From: Gammaproteobacteria bacterium
GTDB taxonomy: Bacteria; Pseudomonadota; Gammaproteobacteria; Arenicellales; UBA868
Length of the DNA stretch: 48,483 nt
Direction: 5' to 3'
Assembly (NCBI GenBank): GCA_022451485.1
Contig: JAKUQS010000021.1
Location: 1-48,483, forward strand
A program made the position numbers and the translations under genes. Below the pieces are notes generated by a model. That model ran no database searches and was not told the DNA's origin. It saw only the letters and a list, made by a program, of their open reading frames with translations. Numbering within the stretch: position 1 is the stretch's first letter; each line of letters opens with the position of its first letter. Below are positions 8,171 to 17,453 of this stretch, one piece after another.

Positions 8171-9082
8171 TCAGGTCCAAAGATCAGTGCTGAGGTAACG
8201 CTCACCGGTGTCAGGCAAGATCGCCAACAGTTCTTTTCCACGCGCCGCTTCACAACGCGCATAGGCCAACATCCCCGCCACCGCTGCACCGCAGGAAATA
8301 CCACAGAAGATTCCCTCCTTTTGTGCGAGCTGCCGGGCACTGCTATACGCGGCCTCCGCCGTCACAGCAATAATTTCATCATAGGCCGACTGATCCAGTG
8401 TCTCAGGAATAAAGCTCGGAGCAGTCCCCATGATCTTGTGCTTCCCCCCTTTACCAGTGGAAAGAATAGGTGCATCAGCCGGTTCGGTCGCAACAATTCT
8501 CAATCCGGGAATGCGGCTCCGCAAGAATGTAGAAAGGCCCGAGATCGTCCCACCAGTGCCTGTCGTGCAAATCACTGCATGAAGTTGCGCTCCAAAATCT
8601 TCAAAAATCTCGTCTGCCGTTTGCTCGTGGGCAGCAGGGTTAGCCGGATTAAAATGCTGTCCGACAAAAAAATATCCCTCACTGGCTTCCAGGCGTCGAG
8701 CTTCTTCAATGGCGCCGACGGTACCCTTGTGAGCCGGCGTTAGCACTAATTCCGCACCGTACGCGATAAGAATCTGTTTGCGCTCCTCACTCATGTCCTC
8801 CGCCATAACGAAAATGGCCCGATATCCTTTGACTGCCGCTACCATGGCGAGCCCGATGCCAGTGTTGCCAGACGTCGGTTCGACAATTACATCACCCGCT
8901 TTCAACAGGCCCCGACGTTCAGCATCTTCAATCATGTTAAGCGCGGGCCGGTCCTTAACTGAGCCACCCGGATTGAAACTCTCCAGCTTCACCCACAGCG
9001 CACTGGCGATATGCTCATTAAATGACCGTAGGCAAACTACCGGGGTATGCCCCACTACATCGAGAATGCTGTTGTATTTCAT
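8171..9082 (-). CDS. Cysteine synthase-like PLP enzyme (CysK/CysM family)
   Basis: A 303-aa beta-substituting fold-type II PLP enzyme. The PLP lysine lies in NPGGSVKDRPAL (about residue 40), the substrate-binding loop is EPTSGNTGIGLA (about 65-76), and the PLP phosphate loop is TTGTGGTISGLS (about 170-181). Family members make cysteine from O-acetylserine and sulfide; paralogues make other beta-substituted alanines such as diaminopropionate, or cleave cystathionine. I place the start at ATG 9082 rather than the GTG 6 nt upstream; neither has a strong ribosome site. It probably forms a two-gene unit with the Ldh2 gene. Location in a catabolic region leaves open a specialised rather than housekeeping role. 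Confidence 0.87.
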   Translation of the reverse strand: MKYNSILDVVGHTPVVCLRSFNEHIASALWVKLESFNPGGSVKDRPALNMIEDAERRGLLKAGDVIVEPTSGNTGIGLAMVAAVKGYRAIFVMAEDMSEERKQILIAYGAELVLTPAHKGTVGAIEEARRLEASEGYFFVGQHFNPANPAAHEQTADEIFEDFGAQLHAVICTTGTGGTISGLSTFLRSRIPGLRIVATEPADAPILSTGKGGKHKIMGTAPSFIPETLDQSAYDEIIAVTAEAAYSSARQLAQKEGIFCGISCGAAVAGMLAYARCEAARGKELLAILPDTGERYLSTDLWT

Positions 9083-9399
9083 CAACACACGATAACCCGC
9101 TTATACCTGGGCGAACAAGACAATTAGCTAAATCCAAGCCCGTATTGCACTCTGAAACGGGCACCCTCGACTCCAAAAACAGCACAAACTGTTACTCGCA
9201 ACCGACGCGCGCTCTCACTCTCTGAACAGGGCTCTTTCCATCACTGACAGAGATCCCTATCACTCACTTGCGCGTAGTATGGGCTATCGTAGAAAACCAG
9301 AAAGCCACGGCAGCGCTAAGACCAACCCAGGTCGATCGAAGCTTGAACCTAATTGCACCACGCTTTCAACCCTCGATCTCGAAGGCTGACTAATATCAT
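9083..9399. other. Gene-free spacer between the Cfa and cysteine synthase genes
   Basis: About 317 nt with no credible gene. On the minus strand an open stretch near 9270-9380 would encode a short hydrophobic segment but lacks a usable start codon and ribosome site, so I do not call it. No tRNA, repeat or clear intrinsic terminator is visible; it presumably carries the cysK-like promoter and the 3' end of the cfa transcript. Confidence 0.5.
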
Positions 9400-10551
9400 T
9401 CAGCGCGCCGCGCTGTAACCGCCAGCAATACCGTGCTTCGAGAACATTACCTGCCATACGTGGTTGGCGCGGGCACGAAAAGACCCTGCACTGATCAGCA
9501 AATAGTACTCGAACATGCGACGAAATCGCTCATCGTAGCGTTGCCTCAACTGAGGCCAGGCCTGTTTCAAATTCTCGTGCCACGCCATCAATGTTGGATC
9601 ATAATCTGCGCCAAAATTGTGCCAGTCTTCGATCACCAACACATCTTCAGATGCCTTAACAATGGCATGCATGGATGGAATGACGCCATTAGGAAATATA
9701 TATTTCTCGGTCCATTGGTCTGCTGTACAAGTATGATCTCCGGCACCAATAGTATGTAACAGGAACAAGCCCTCGGGCTTCAACAGAGAAGCGATCTTAC
9801 TGAAAAATGTCCGGTAGTTTTTCGGTCCAACATGCTCAAACATTCCAACCGAAACAATTCGATCAAATGTACCTGTGACCTGCCGGTAGTCCACCAAATC
9901 AACCGTCACAGGCAGGTTCGCACAGCGCTCTCTTGCTAAGCTCGCCTGTTGTTCGGAAACCGTTACCGCTGCCACGCTGACATCGTATTGTGAAGCCATC
10001 CAGTGCGCCAGACCACCAAACCCACATCCCACATCAAGCACTCGCATGCCTTTTTCCAGTTCCAACTTACGGCAAATCAGATCCATCTTTGCTTTCTGAG
10101 CATCCTCTAGGGTTTCTGAGTTCCGCCAGTAACCACAACTGTAATTCATAGATGTATCCAACATGGCTTCAAACAGATCATTGCCAAGATCATAGTGGCG
10201 TCGTCCAACCTCAAATGCCCGAGAAAACGCTTGTCGATTGACCAGACCAAACAATAGAGAAAAAACTTTGTATCGGAAGTTATGACGCACCCTGTCTTCG
10301 AGACCCGCCAACATCGCACGACAAATCATCTGATCAAGTTGGGGGCAGTCCCACCAGCCCTCCATATAGGCTTCACCCAGTCCTAACGTTCCGTGCCTCA
10401 CCACACGCGACAGCAGGCGGGCGTCATGCACTCTAATATCCCAAGCATTTGAACCATTTAAGCGAATCCCCGCTGGCTCTAACATCTCCTGAAAGAACCG
10501 GGCGTAGCGAGACGCCGGCAGTTCAAAAGCCTGTGTATTTATTTCATTCAT
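9400..10551 (-). CDS. cfa: Cyclopropane-fatty-acyl-phospholipid synthase family methyltransferase
   Basis: A 383-aa SAM-dependent enzyme of the Cfa/mycolic acid cyclopropane synthase family, which adds a methylene from SAM across the double bond of membrane phospholipid acyl chains. The N-terminal lipid-binding part (1-120) includes LGEAYMEGWWDCPQLDQM. The family blocks HYDLGNDLFEAMLD (about 122-135) and MNYSCGYW follow, then the SAM motif VLDVGCGFGGLAHWMA (about 170-185), SVGMFEHVG near 235, and KYIFPNGVIPS near 284. Length is normal. It follows the aldolase-SDR gene by 55 nt on the same strand; the two need not be functionally linked. An acyl methyltransferase with a different substrate is possible but less likely. 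Confidence 0.9.
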   Translation of the reverse strand: MNEINTQAFELPASRYARFFQEMLEPAGIRLNGSNAWDIRVHDARLLSRVVRHGTLGLGEAYMEGWWDCPQLDQMICRAMLAGLEDRVRHNFRYKVFSLLFGLVNRQAFSRAFEVGRRHYDLGNDLFEAMLDTSMNYSCGYWRNSETLEDAQKAKMDLICRKLELEKGMRVLDVGCGFGGLAHWMASQYDVSVAAVTVSEQQASLARERCANLPVTVDLVDYRQVTGTFDRIVSVGMFEHVGPKNYRTFFSKIASLLKPEGLFLLHTIGAGDHTCTADQWTEKYIFPNGVIPSMHAIVKASEDVLVIEDWHNFGADYDPTLMAWHENLKQAWPQLRQRYDERFRRMFEYYLLISAGSFRARANHVWQVMFSKHGIAGGYSAAR

Positions 10552-10606
10552 GATGTCTTGAAATAGTAATCAAGTTATTTTGATACTCACCTGCACATTG
10601 GCTCCG

Positions 10607-12568
10607 CTACACCACTCGCTCCGTACCCCCATCAACAGGAACCTGTGCACCCGTGGTCTTCGCAAACAGGGAACCGGCCATAGCACACACCATACGAGCG
10701 ACATCCTTCGAGCTAACCTGGGTTCCCAATAAATTGCTGGTCCGGTACTCGTCAACACTGAGTCCGTAATGATTCGCCCTGGCCTGCAAGACCTCATTGG
10801 TCCAGATCGAAGTATCAAACACGGCGTTCGGATGCACGGTGTTGATGCGAATACCAGATGATGCGAGTTCCAGCGCAGCGACTCGTGCCAATTGGGTCAA
10901 TCCAGCTTTCGCTGCCGAATAGGCAGCTGCACCCGGGCCCGGTGCCGACACATTCTTTGATCCGACGATCACAATGGATGGATCTATACCATGCTCGAGG
11001 TATGGAACGCTCACCCGTAACAACCGCATAGCCGCCGACAGGTTCACATCCAGACTGCGTGACCAATCATCGTCTTTCATTTCGCTGATAGGTGCACTTT
11101 CAGTAAAAATTCCGGCATTGCTTACAACGATGTCGAGTCCACCAAAACGAAGCACTACTGTTTCAATGGCAGCCGCAACGTCGTCACTGTTCGTCACATC
11201 GCACTGAATTCCTAAGACATCACTCGTCTCATACTGCTCAGTGATCAGCGGGTTAACATCAAGGGCAGCAACAACCGCTCCGTTTGCCAGCAGTTCCTTG
11301 AGACAGGCCTGCCCAATCCCACTGGCAGCGCCAGTCACCAGCGCGATACGACCCTGGAACTCGGCAGCCGACGATCCCTTGCGAAGCTTCGCCTGCTCTA
11401 AATCCCAATACTCCACATCAAAAATATCGCTTGCGGGCAAAGCCTTCCAACCACCATGGCACTCCGCCTGAATAATCGCCTCCACAGTGTGCTCAATAAT
11501 GTCAGCCACCACATGAACATCCTTCATGCTGCGACCAAAAGACACCGTGCCGGAGCCCGGCCACAATGCCCAGCGCGGTGCCGGATCCAGCATTTGCTGT
11601 CCTGCCCGAGTGTGAGCATCAAAATAAGTCTGATAGTCAGACTCGTATTCGGCCAACGCCTTTTCAGGTTGATCGGTCACCAGCAACGGCACGCGTTTGG
11701 TTCGGATAACATGATCGGGCGTCAGCGGACCACGGGTAGCAACTGAACCGGCATCCTCTCTGCAGGCAAACGCGTAGGCGCAAGGCGATCCGTCAAAACG
11801 GGCCAGCATCGCCGCACCAGCAGATCGAGAAACCAAACTCCGCAAAGTCGCCAGGGCAAGAGCAGATACGTTTCCGCAGGTGCTGTCGAGCGACACACCT
11901 TCACCGAGAAAATCTTCTGCCTCTGTCACAAGATCAATCATGCGGCGGTAACTTTCTCTAGCATCGTCAGCAAACGTAAACAGCCCATGACTCATCAGGA
12001 CAATACCTTCAAGCGCAGTCCAATCCACCTCCTGGGTCATCCGCCAAATTGCTCGGGCCAAATCAAAGCCCGGCATAACGTAAGGCACAACCAAAACCCG
12101 ATCACCATAAATCGAACGGATCGCCGCCTCACCCTCGGGTGTATTGCTAACGGTCACAACGGCGTCGGCATGACTGTGGTCCACATAACGAAACGGGATG
12201 ATTGCGTGGAGGATGGCTTCAACGGACGGATTTGGTGCCCCGGCATCGAGCAACGCCACCCGTTGTGCTGATACCATATCCGGATCTGACAGTGCTGACA
12301 GTCGGGCCATTTTCTTGAGGACTGTTAACCTGACGGGCGCGAATCCTGGCGCTTCGATAGTCGCTAGATCCCATCCACTACCCTTGACAAACAACACCTC
12401 GCTCACTTCTCCGAAAATATCGGTGAACGGCGCCTTAACCGAGGTATTGCCTCCTCCGTGTAAGACCAAGGCCGCTTCCCGACCAATGAGCCGGGAACTG
12501 TAAACCCGCATCGCCAGCGGATCGTCTCCACAAGCCGCAGCCTCCGCCTCGTTCCATTGATTCTTCAC
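10607..12568 (-). CDS. Bifunctional class II aldolase / short-chain dehydrogenase fusion
   Basis: A 653-aa two-domain protein. Residues 1 to about 400 are a class II (zinc) aldolase/adducin domain with LHGGGNTSVK near 35, the HSHADAVVTV metal site near 130 and MSHGLFTF near 190. Residues 410 to 653 are an SDR domain with TGAASGIGQA (about 415-424), an N-A-G motif (VSNAGIF), and the catalytic YSAAK. The architecture matches RhaE/RhaD-type rhamnulose-phosphate aldolase-lactaldehyde dehydrogenase fusions, where one chain cleaves a sugar (phosphate) and oxidises the product. An upstream ATG would add 27 unlike residues; I chose the GTG preceded by AGGG six nt away. No rhamnose isomerase or kinase is nearby, so the sugar is uncertain. 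Confidence 0.88.
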   Translation of the reverse strand: MKNQWNEAEAAACGDDPLAMRVYSSRLIGREAALVLHGGGNTSVKAPFTDIFGEVSEVLFVKGSGWDLATIEAPGFAPVRLTVLKKMARLSALSDPDMVSAQRVALLDAGAPNPSVEAILHAIIPFRYVDHSHADAVVTVSNTPEGEAAIRSIYGDRVLVVPYVMPGFDLARAIWRMTQEVDWTALEGIVLMSHGLFTFADDARESYRRMIDLVTEAEDFLGEGVSLDSTCGNVSALALATLRSLVSRSAGAAMLARFDGSPCAYAFACREDAGSVATRGPLTPDHVIRTKRVPLLVTDQPEKALAEYESDYQTYFDAHTRAGQQMLDPAPRWALWPGSGTVSFGRSMKDVHVVADIIEHTVEAIIQAECHGGWKALPASDIFDVEYWDLEQAKLRKGSSAAEFQGRIALVTGAASGIGQACLKELLANGAVVAALDVNPLITEQYETSDVLGIQCDVTNSDDVAAAIETVVLRFGGLDIVVSNAGIFTESAPISEMKDDDWSRSLDVNLSAAMRLLRVSVPYLEHGIDPSIVIVGSKNVSAPGPGAAAYSAAKAGLTQLARVAALELASSGIRINTVHPNAVFDTSIWTNEVLQARANHYGLSVDEYRTSNLLGTQVSSKDVARMVCAMAGSLFAKTTGAQVPVDGGTERVV

Positions 12569-12827
12569 GTTGTTCCCTGTTTCAACTCCAAACAAACCTG
12601 ACCAGCATAGGCGCGTCTCCACCACCGCTCCATCCAGAAACACCGCCAATGAGCCTATCCGACTAATTTTCCAACTTCAAATATTATCGCAACTAGGCAG
12701 GTCTCGCTGGATCAGGATAAGATGCTCGTGTAGACAACGATCTGCCGGAACAATAGTCACCTTCCACTCAACAAAAAAATAGTAGATCGTTAAAACAAAC
12801 AATTCACACACCAGGAGAGTTTTTTTC

Positions 12828-13181
12828 ATGAGCATCCGACGAATACAAGTGGCTGAACGCATGAGTCAGGCCGTGGTTCACGGCAACACTGTCTACACCG
12901 CTGGCCAGGTCGCCCAAGGCGCGCCGGGTGGCACGATGGCTGCCCAGACCCAAGACGTCCTAGATCGCATTGACGCATTGCTTGCAGAAGCAGGCACGGA
13001 CAAAAGCAAGTTGATCTCAACCACTATCTGGATCACCAGCATGAATGATTTTGCCGAAATGAATGGCGTTTGGGATGCATGGGTTTCACCAGGCAATACC
13101 CCAGGCCGCGCGTGTGTGGAAGCGAATCTGGCATCGCCTGATTTTTCAGTCGAAATCGCTGTGATCGCCGCTTTAGACTGA
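12828..13181 (+). CDS. RidA family imine/enamine deaminase
   Basis: A 117-aa Rid/YjgF protein. Family marks are GNTVYTAGQVAQ near residue 22-33, TTIWITSMNDFAEMNGVWDAW near 63 (read as TTIWITS then FAEMN), and the substrate-carboxylate arginine in TPGRACVEA near 92-99. RidA enzymes hydrolyse reactive imines released by PLP enzymes and amino acid oxidases. Here the next gene, 16 nt downstream, is a DadA-like oxidase, whose product is an imine, which fits. A strong AGGAG precedes the ATG. This is the first gene of a plus-strand run reaching to 16911. Confidence 0.92.
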   Translation: MSIRRIQVAERMSQAVVHGNTVYTAGQVAQGAPGGTMAAQTQDVLDRIDALLAEAGTDKSKLISTTIWITSMNDFAEMNGVWDAWVSPGNTPGRACVEANLASPDFSVEIAVIAALD

Positions 13182-13197
13182 GCTCCGTTCAACTCTT

Positions 13198-14457
13198 ATG
13201 CGCGTTGCTGTACTCGGTGCTGGTATCGCGGGTGTCACCACTGCCTGGGAACTTCTTCGAGACGGTTATCAGGTCACATTAATCGATCGAGGCAGCGACG
13301 CGGCCAACTTCACCAGTTTTGCAAACGCTGGCCTATTGGCTCCAGGACACGCCTATGCCTGGGCCTCGTCTCGCTCTCCTCGCATGATGCTACGGTCGCT
13401 GTGGCGAAACGATCAGGCGATTCGCTTTCGACCACAGCTCGACACTCGCCAATGGCGATGGGTCGCGGGCTTTCTCGGCCAATGTAATGATGCGCGCGCC
13501 ACCATCAATACTCGCCGCAAAGCCCGACTATGCAGTTATTCCCTAGAACGTCTACAAGAGGTCGCTACGCAAACCAACATTAGTTACGACGGTAACGACG
13601 GCGGTCTACTCTACTTTTATCGTTCTGCTGAAACCTTCGAAGCCGCCGCCAGGAAATGTGAAATCCTGCGAGGCCAAGGGATCACCATTGAAGTACTCGA
13701 CCCGGATGCCGCCATTACCCGGGATCCAGGCCTCGCAGGGGCGAGACCGCGTATCGCGGGTGCACTTTATTCGACATACGATGAAAGCGGCGACGCGCGG
13801 CTTTTCTCAAACGCCCTGATGGAAAAATGCCGTCAAGCCGGTGCCGAGATTCGCTTTAACACTGCAATCACCTCGCTGCGAAGTGAAGGAACACGGATCC
13901 GCAGTGTCACCACCAATCAAGGCGAAGTCACCGCCGATGCTTTTGTCCTTGCACTTGGCGTGTACAGCCCACACCTTGTCAAAGACCTCAACATTCAACT
14001 GCCGGTCTACCCGGTCAAGGGCTATTCGGTCACGTTACCCGTGACATCGAAGCATCAACCACCGACATTGGGCGGTGTGGACGAAGACAATCTACTCGCT
14101 TATTGCCCAATGGGCTCACGTCTGCGCCTCACCGCAACCGCCGAGATCAGCGGCTACGATACGACTCACCAGCCACGAGACTTCAGTCACATGATGAAGC
14201 TCGCGCGCGACCTTCTTCCAGAGGCCGCCGACTACGCAGCACCAACTTACTGGGCTGGACTGAGGCCGATGACACCCACCGGACTACCTATCATTGACCG
14301 CACAGACTTTGACAACCTGTGGCTGAATACCGGTCACGGCCATATGGGCTGGACCATGGCGTGCGGTTCCGCCCGCATCACCGCAGATCTCATCGGCCAA
14401 CAGCAAACCGCAATCCCGCGCGAAGGCATGAGATTCGAAGGCGGCCAGCAAAGATAA
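13198..14457 (+). CDS. FAD-dependent D-amino acid dehydrogenase / DadA-like amine oxidoreductase
   Basis: A 419-aa DAO-family flavoprotein. The N-terminal dinucleotide fold is VAVLGAGIAGVTTAWEL (residues 3-19) ending in LIDRG, followed by FANAGLLAPGHAYAWAS, the characteristic DadA block; the C-terminal FAD region is WAGLRPMTPTGLPIIDRT near 352 and NTGHGHMGWTMACGSARITADLI near 377 (NTGHGHMGWTMACG). DadA oxidises D-amino acids (or D-hydroxyproline in paralogues) to imino acids and passes electrons to the respiratory chain. Position after RidA and before a racemase-fold protein and an M24 hydrolase suggests catabolism of an unusual or D-configured amino acid liberated by the hydrolase (inference). 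Confidence 0.88.
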   Translation: MRVAVLGAGIAGVTTAWELLRDGYQVTLIDRGSDAANFTSFANAGLLAPGHAYAWASSRSPRMMLRSLWRNDQAIRFRPQLDTRQWRWVAGFLGQCNDARATINTRRKARLCSYSLERLQEVATQTNISYDGNDGGLLYFYRSAETFEAAARKCEILRGQGITIEVLDPDAAITRDPGLAGARPRIAGALYSTYDESGDARLFSNALMEKCRQAGAEIRFNTAITSLRSEGTRIRSVTTNQGEVTADAFVLALGVYSPHLVKDLNIQLPVYPVKGYSVTLPVTSKHQPPTLGGVDEDNLLAYCPMGSRLRLTATAEISGYDTTHQPRDFSHMMKLARDLLPEAADYAAPTYWAGLRPMTPTGLPIIDRTDFDNLWLNTGHGHMGWTMACGSARITADLIGQQQTAIPREGMRFEGGQQR

Positions 14458-14471
14458 AGCAGGAGTCCATT

Positions 14472-15272
14472 ATGACAATGCAGATCTCAACGACAGAAGG
14501 CTTTACTCGCATTACGAAAATTCCATTTGACGTCGATACGGGTATCGCAGGACGTGCACGAATCGGGCTCATCGTCCTGTCCACCGATCATACGATGGAA
14601 TACGAATACCGTCAGGTTGTCACCCTACCGGGAGTCGCGTTCTACGAATCGAGAATTCCAAACTCCCCGACGATCACACCCGAAACACTGAAACAAATGG
14701 CAAGCCATATTACGGATCAGGCATCGGTTATCCTGCCGGGCATGCCGCTTGATGTCGTCGCCTACGGCTGCACCTCGGCCTCAATGGTTATTGGCGAAGA
14801 ACGAGTATTTGAACTCATTCGCGCAGGTCGACCTGAAGCCCGACCGACTACCCCAATCACCGCGGCCTTTGCGGCTTTCAATGCACTCGACATTCGACGA
14901 ATCGGCGTACTCACACCCTACCGCGACGACATCAATCAGACCGTACGTCACTATATTGAAGCCAAGGGTTTCACCATCCCCGTATTTGGATCATTCAATG
15001 AAGAAGATGACAACCGCGCTGCCCGTATCACAACCGACAGTATCCGCAAAGCCTTGCTTGAAATTGGCCGTCGTCAAGACGTCGACGGCCTCTTTCTCTC
15101 GTGCACGAGTTTGCGACTGACCGACATCGTGCACGAAGTGGAAGGTGAACTGGGCAAACCGGTCACTTCGTCGAATCACGCTATGATCTGGCACAGCCTA
15201 CGGCTGGCTGAAATTGATGATCCCATTGACGGCTTTGGTCAACTGTATCAGCTACCGCTGGCGGCTTCCTGA
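14472..15272 (+). CDS. Asp/Glu racemase superfamily protein, maleate isomerase / EutA-like
   Basis: A 266-aa protein of the maleate cis-trans isomerase/arylmalonate decarboxylase/EutA branch. Both catalytic cysteines are present: C100 in VVAYGCTSAS and C211 in LFLSCTSLRL. The C-terminal SSNHAMIWHSLRLAEI block is typical. EutA belongs to ectoine-utilisation operons, where its biochemical role is unsettled; maleate isomerase makes fumarate. An open frame runs further upstream into the oxidase gene, but an AGGAG six nt before this ATG fixes the start. With the M24 hydrolase next to it the pair resembles part of an ectoine-type operon, but the companion deacetylase, dehydratase and cyclodeaminase are absent, so an ectoine role is not shown. 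Confidence 0.85.
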   Translation: MTMQISTTEGFTRITKIPFDVDTGIAGRARIGLIVLSTDHTMEYEYRQVVTLPGVAFYESRIPNSPTITPETLKQMASHITDQASVILPGMPLDVVAYGCTSASMVIGEERVFELIRAGRPEARPTTPITAAFAAFNALDIRRIGVLTPYRDDINQTVRHYIEAKGFTIPVFGSFNEEDDNRAARITTDSIRKALLEIGRRQDVDGLFLSCTSLRLTDIVHEVEGELGKPVTSSNHAMIWHSLRLAEIDDPIDGFGQLYQLPLAAS

Positions 15273-15332
15273 TGCGCCTATCGCGACGAACTGTAGGTCT
15301 CGACCCCGCCCCCTAGCCCTCGGTTAAAGAAA

Positions 15333-16526
15333 ATGACTGATCGATCCGATCCACGTTTGCTTCTCCCAGAACGCGGCTTTCCCGAAAGCGAATTCGAAGA
15401 ACGTACCCAACGCATGCAAACGGCCATGCGCGCGCTGGAAGTGGATGGATTACTCCTGACTACCGAAGCGGAAATCCGCTATTTCTCCGGCTTTCACACA
15501 CAGTTCTTCGAAAGTCCGACTCGTCCCTGGTTTCTAGTGGTACCTGCACATGATCGACCAATCGCCGTGATTCCAGAAATTGGCGCGAGCGGTATGGCAG
15601 CGACCTGGATAGAAGACATTCGCACTTGGCCATCACCCCGACCTGAAGACGACGGTGTGTCTTTACTGGCGAACACACTGAAAGAGTTACCTCAACGTTT
15701 TGGCCGAATCGGCGTGCCGATGGGGCAAGAGACCCTTTTGCGGATGCCGGTCACGGACTATCAATCTCTAACCGACAAGGTCCGGTCCATCGAGTTTATC
15801 GACGCAGCGATGCTAGTGCATCAACTCCGATTTATTAAATCGAAACGCGAAATCGAAAAAATTCGCTATGTCTGTCAGCTGACTTCCGCAGCATTCACCG
15901 CCTTACCAAGCGCAATCCAAACCGGCGAAACCGAGCGGGACATATGTCGCTCTTTACGTATTGATCTGCTACGGCGCGGCGCTGACTCTTGCCCCTACAT
16001 CGTTGCAGGCTCAGGCCCCGGAGGGTATGACAGCATCATCATGGGCCCGACAGATCGCATACCATCGTATGGTGATGTATTGATCATTGATACCGGCACC
16101 ACTTTTGATGGCTACTTCTGCGATTTCGATCGTAACTTTAGCTTTGAATCTTTATCCGAGACATCGCGCAAAGCACACGAAGTCGTTCACCGCGCAACCG
16201 ATGCCGGTTTCGCAGCTGCTCGGCCGGGCGCGACGACCACAGACGTCTGGCTCGCGATGTGGTCAGTACTTGAGGCTGGTGGCGCGCTGGGTAACAGTGT
16301 GGGTCGCATGGGCCACGGCTTGGGAATGCAGCTCACAGAATGGCCATCGGTGCGCGCCGGCGATGACACACCGCTCTCGCCGGGCGCGATTCTGACGCTG
16401 GAGCCGGGGATGACATTTGCCCCTGGGCAACAATTGGTACACGAAGAAAACATCGTTATTACCGAGGAGGGAGCAGAGTACCTTACCGTGCGGGCACCGT
16501 TAGAGATGTCTATGGTGAAGCATTAA
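15333..16526 (+). CDS. M24 family metallohydrolase (Xaa-Pro peptidase / creatinase / ectoine hydrolase fold)
   Basis: A 397-aa protein with the creatinase N-terminal domain (about 20-160) and the pita-bread M24 domain (about 170-390). All five metal ligands of the peptidase type appear to be kept: D253 in LIIDTG, D264 in YFCDFDRNF, H328 in MGHGLG, E357 in LEPGM and E371 in HEENI. Xaa-Pro dipeptidases, ectoine hydrolase DoeA/EutD and creatinase share this fold; creatinase itself lacks the metal set, so creatinase is less likely. DoeA is close in length (about 400). Position downstream of an EutA-like gene supports an amide or ring-opening hydrolase on a small molecule (inference). Confidence 0.87.
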   Translation: MTDRSDPRLLLPERGFPESEFEERTQRMQTAMRALEVDGLLLTTEAEIRYFSGFHTQFFESPTRPWFLVVPAHDRPIAVIPEIGASGMAATWIEDIRTWPSPRPEDDGVSLLANTLKELPQRFGRIGVPMGQETLLRMPVTDYQSLTDKVRSIEFIDAAMLVHQLRFIKSKREIEKIRYVCQLTSAAFTALPSAIQTGETERDICRSLRIDLLRRGADSCPYIVAGSGPGGYDSIIMGPTDRIPSYGDVLIIDTGTTFDGYFCDFDRNFSFESLSETSRKAHEVVHRATDAGFAAARPGATTTDVWLAMWSVLEAGGALGNSVGRMGHGLGMQLTEWPSVRAGDDTPLSPGAILTLEPGMTFAPGQQLVHEENIVITEEGAEYLTVRAPLEMSMVKH

Positions 16527-16602
16527 CATTGCCCAAGCAGCATTCATTTCTCACCAATGGACGTAACCACCTGGATGATATGGGAAAAACTAGGGAATAC
16601 AG

Positions 16603-16911
16603 ATGATTATTGTCATCTTTGAATTTGAGCCAAAAGAGTTGGCCCAGTCACGTTATTTTGAACTGGCACAATTACTCCTTGACGAGGTTAAGCAAATCGA
16701 CGGATTCATCTCAGTAGAGCGATTTCAGAGCGTAGCTAACAGTGGTCGCTTTGTTTCAATCTCGACATGGCGCGACCGCCAAGCCGTTGATAACTGGCGC
16801 CACCACCTCATGCATCAAACGGCACAGGAGGAAGGAAAAGCCTCGATCTTTGATGACTATCGAATCCGCGTGGCCGAAGTATTTAAAGACTATGGCCTTA
16901 ACGACAATTAG
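16603..16911 (+). CDS. Antibiotic biosynthesis monooxygenase (ABM) domain protein
   Basis: A 102-aa single-domain ferredoxin-like protein: IVIFEFEPKEL strand, the IDGFISVERFQS turn near 42-53, FVSISTWRDRQAVDNWRHH near 61 (FVSISTWRDR) and a short C-terminal strand. This is the layout of ABM/YgiN-type proteins, which act as cofactor-free monooxygenases or small-molecule binding dimers. The AGGGA six nt before the ATG supports the start. It is 76 nt after the M24 gene, probably the last gene of the RidA run. No substrate can be proposed. Confidence 0.8.
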   Translation: MIIVIFEFEPKELAQSRYFELAQLLLDEVKQIDGFISVERFQSVANSGRFVSISTWRDRQAVDNWRHHLMHQTAQEEGKASIFDDYRIRVAEVFKDYGLNDN

Positions 16912-16942
16912 CCCATACCGTTAAACAGCCAACTGTTGTGAC

Positions 16943-17452
16943 TTAATCATCGAGCAGCGCGAGTAATTTCTCATTCACATCTAACGCCGAGAAATCCAGT
17001 TGTCCTTCAGCTCGCCAATACACATCACCGCTGCGATCGATGATGACCGTGGTTGGCAATCCTCGAATCTTCCATCTATTCCCACTCTTCATGTCGCGAT
17101 CAATCAACAAAGGAAATGTGATGTCGGTTGGAAGTCGCTCGAGAAACGAAGTAACGACATCAGTCTCTTCATCACTCACCGCTAGCACCACCAATCCCTG
17201 TTGCCGATAGCGTTGCCACGCACTCTCTAAGCTAGGCAATTCCTCAACACACGGTGGGCACCACGTCGCCCAAAAATTGACGACCACTACTTTTCCACGA
17301 TATTGCTCTAGCGAATGCTCAACACCCTTAGTATCGACCAACGCCAAGGGGGGCGCGGGCTCGTTACCCTCAGACCACAACCAGGCACCAGCAGCAAACG
17401 CGGCCAACGCGGCCATTAACAAAAATGAATGCCTTACCCAATGACGCATCAA
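16943..17452 (-). CDS. TlpA-like membrane-anchored thioredoxin
   Basis: A 169-aa protein with one N-terminal hydrophobic helix (about residues 9-27) that would anchor or export it to the periplasm, then a thioredoxin fold with VVNFWATWCPPCVEELPS; the redox pair is C65-C68. The cis-proline loop is GLPTTVIIDRSG near 135. TlpA/ResA proteins reduce periplasmic disulfides, for example during cytochrome c or copper-centre maturation. It starts one base after the stop of the DUF4396 gene, so the two are co-transcribed. The first two codons are ATG ATG; either could be used. Confidence 0.88.
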   Translation of the reverse strand: MMRHWVRHSFLLMAALAAFAAGAWLWSEGNEPAPPLALVDTKGVEHSLEQYRGKVVVVNFWATWCPPCVEELPSLESAWQRYRQQGLVVLAVSDEETDVVTSFLERLPTDITFPLLIDRDMKSGNRWKIRGLPTTVIIDRSGDVYWRAEGQLDFSALDVNEKLLALLDD

Positions 17453-17453
17453 A

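Noticed and set aside
8141-8743. A 200-codon plus-strand open frame
   Set aside because: It is antisense to the cysteine synthase-like gene, which has all PLP motifs; this frame has none.
9270-9380. A short minus-strand frame with a hydrophobic segment (WVGLSAAVAFWFSTIAHTTRK end)
   Set aside because: Only about 33 codons between stops, with no ATG, GTG or TTG start and no ribosome site.
15333-16526. Creatinase as the identity of the M24 protein, which would fit the guanidino theme
   Set aside because: All five metal ligands of the peptidase/ectoine hydrolase type seem kept, whereas true creatinase lacks them.
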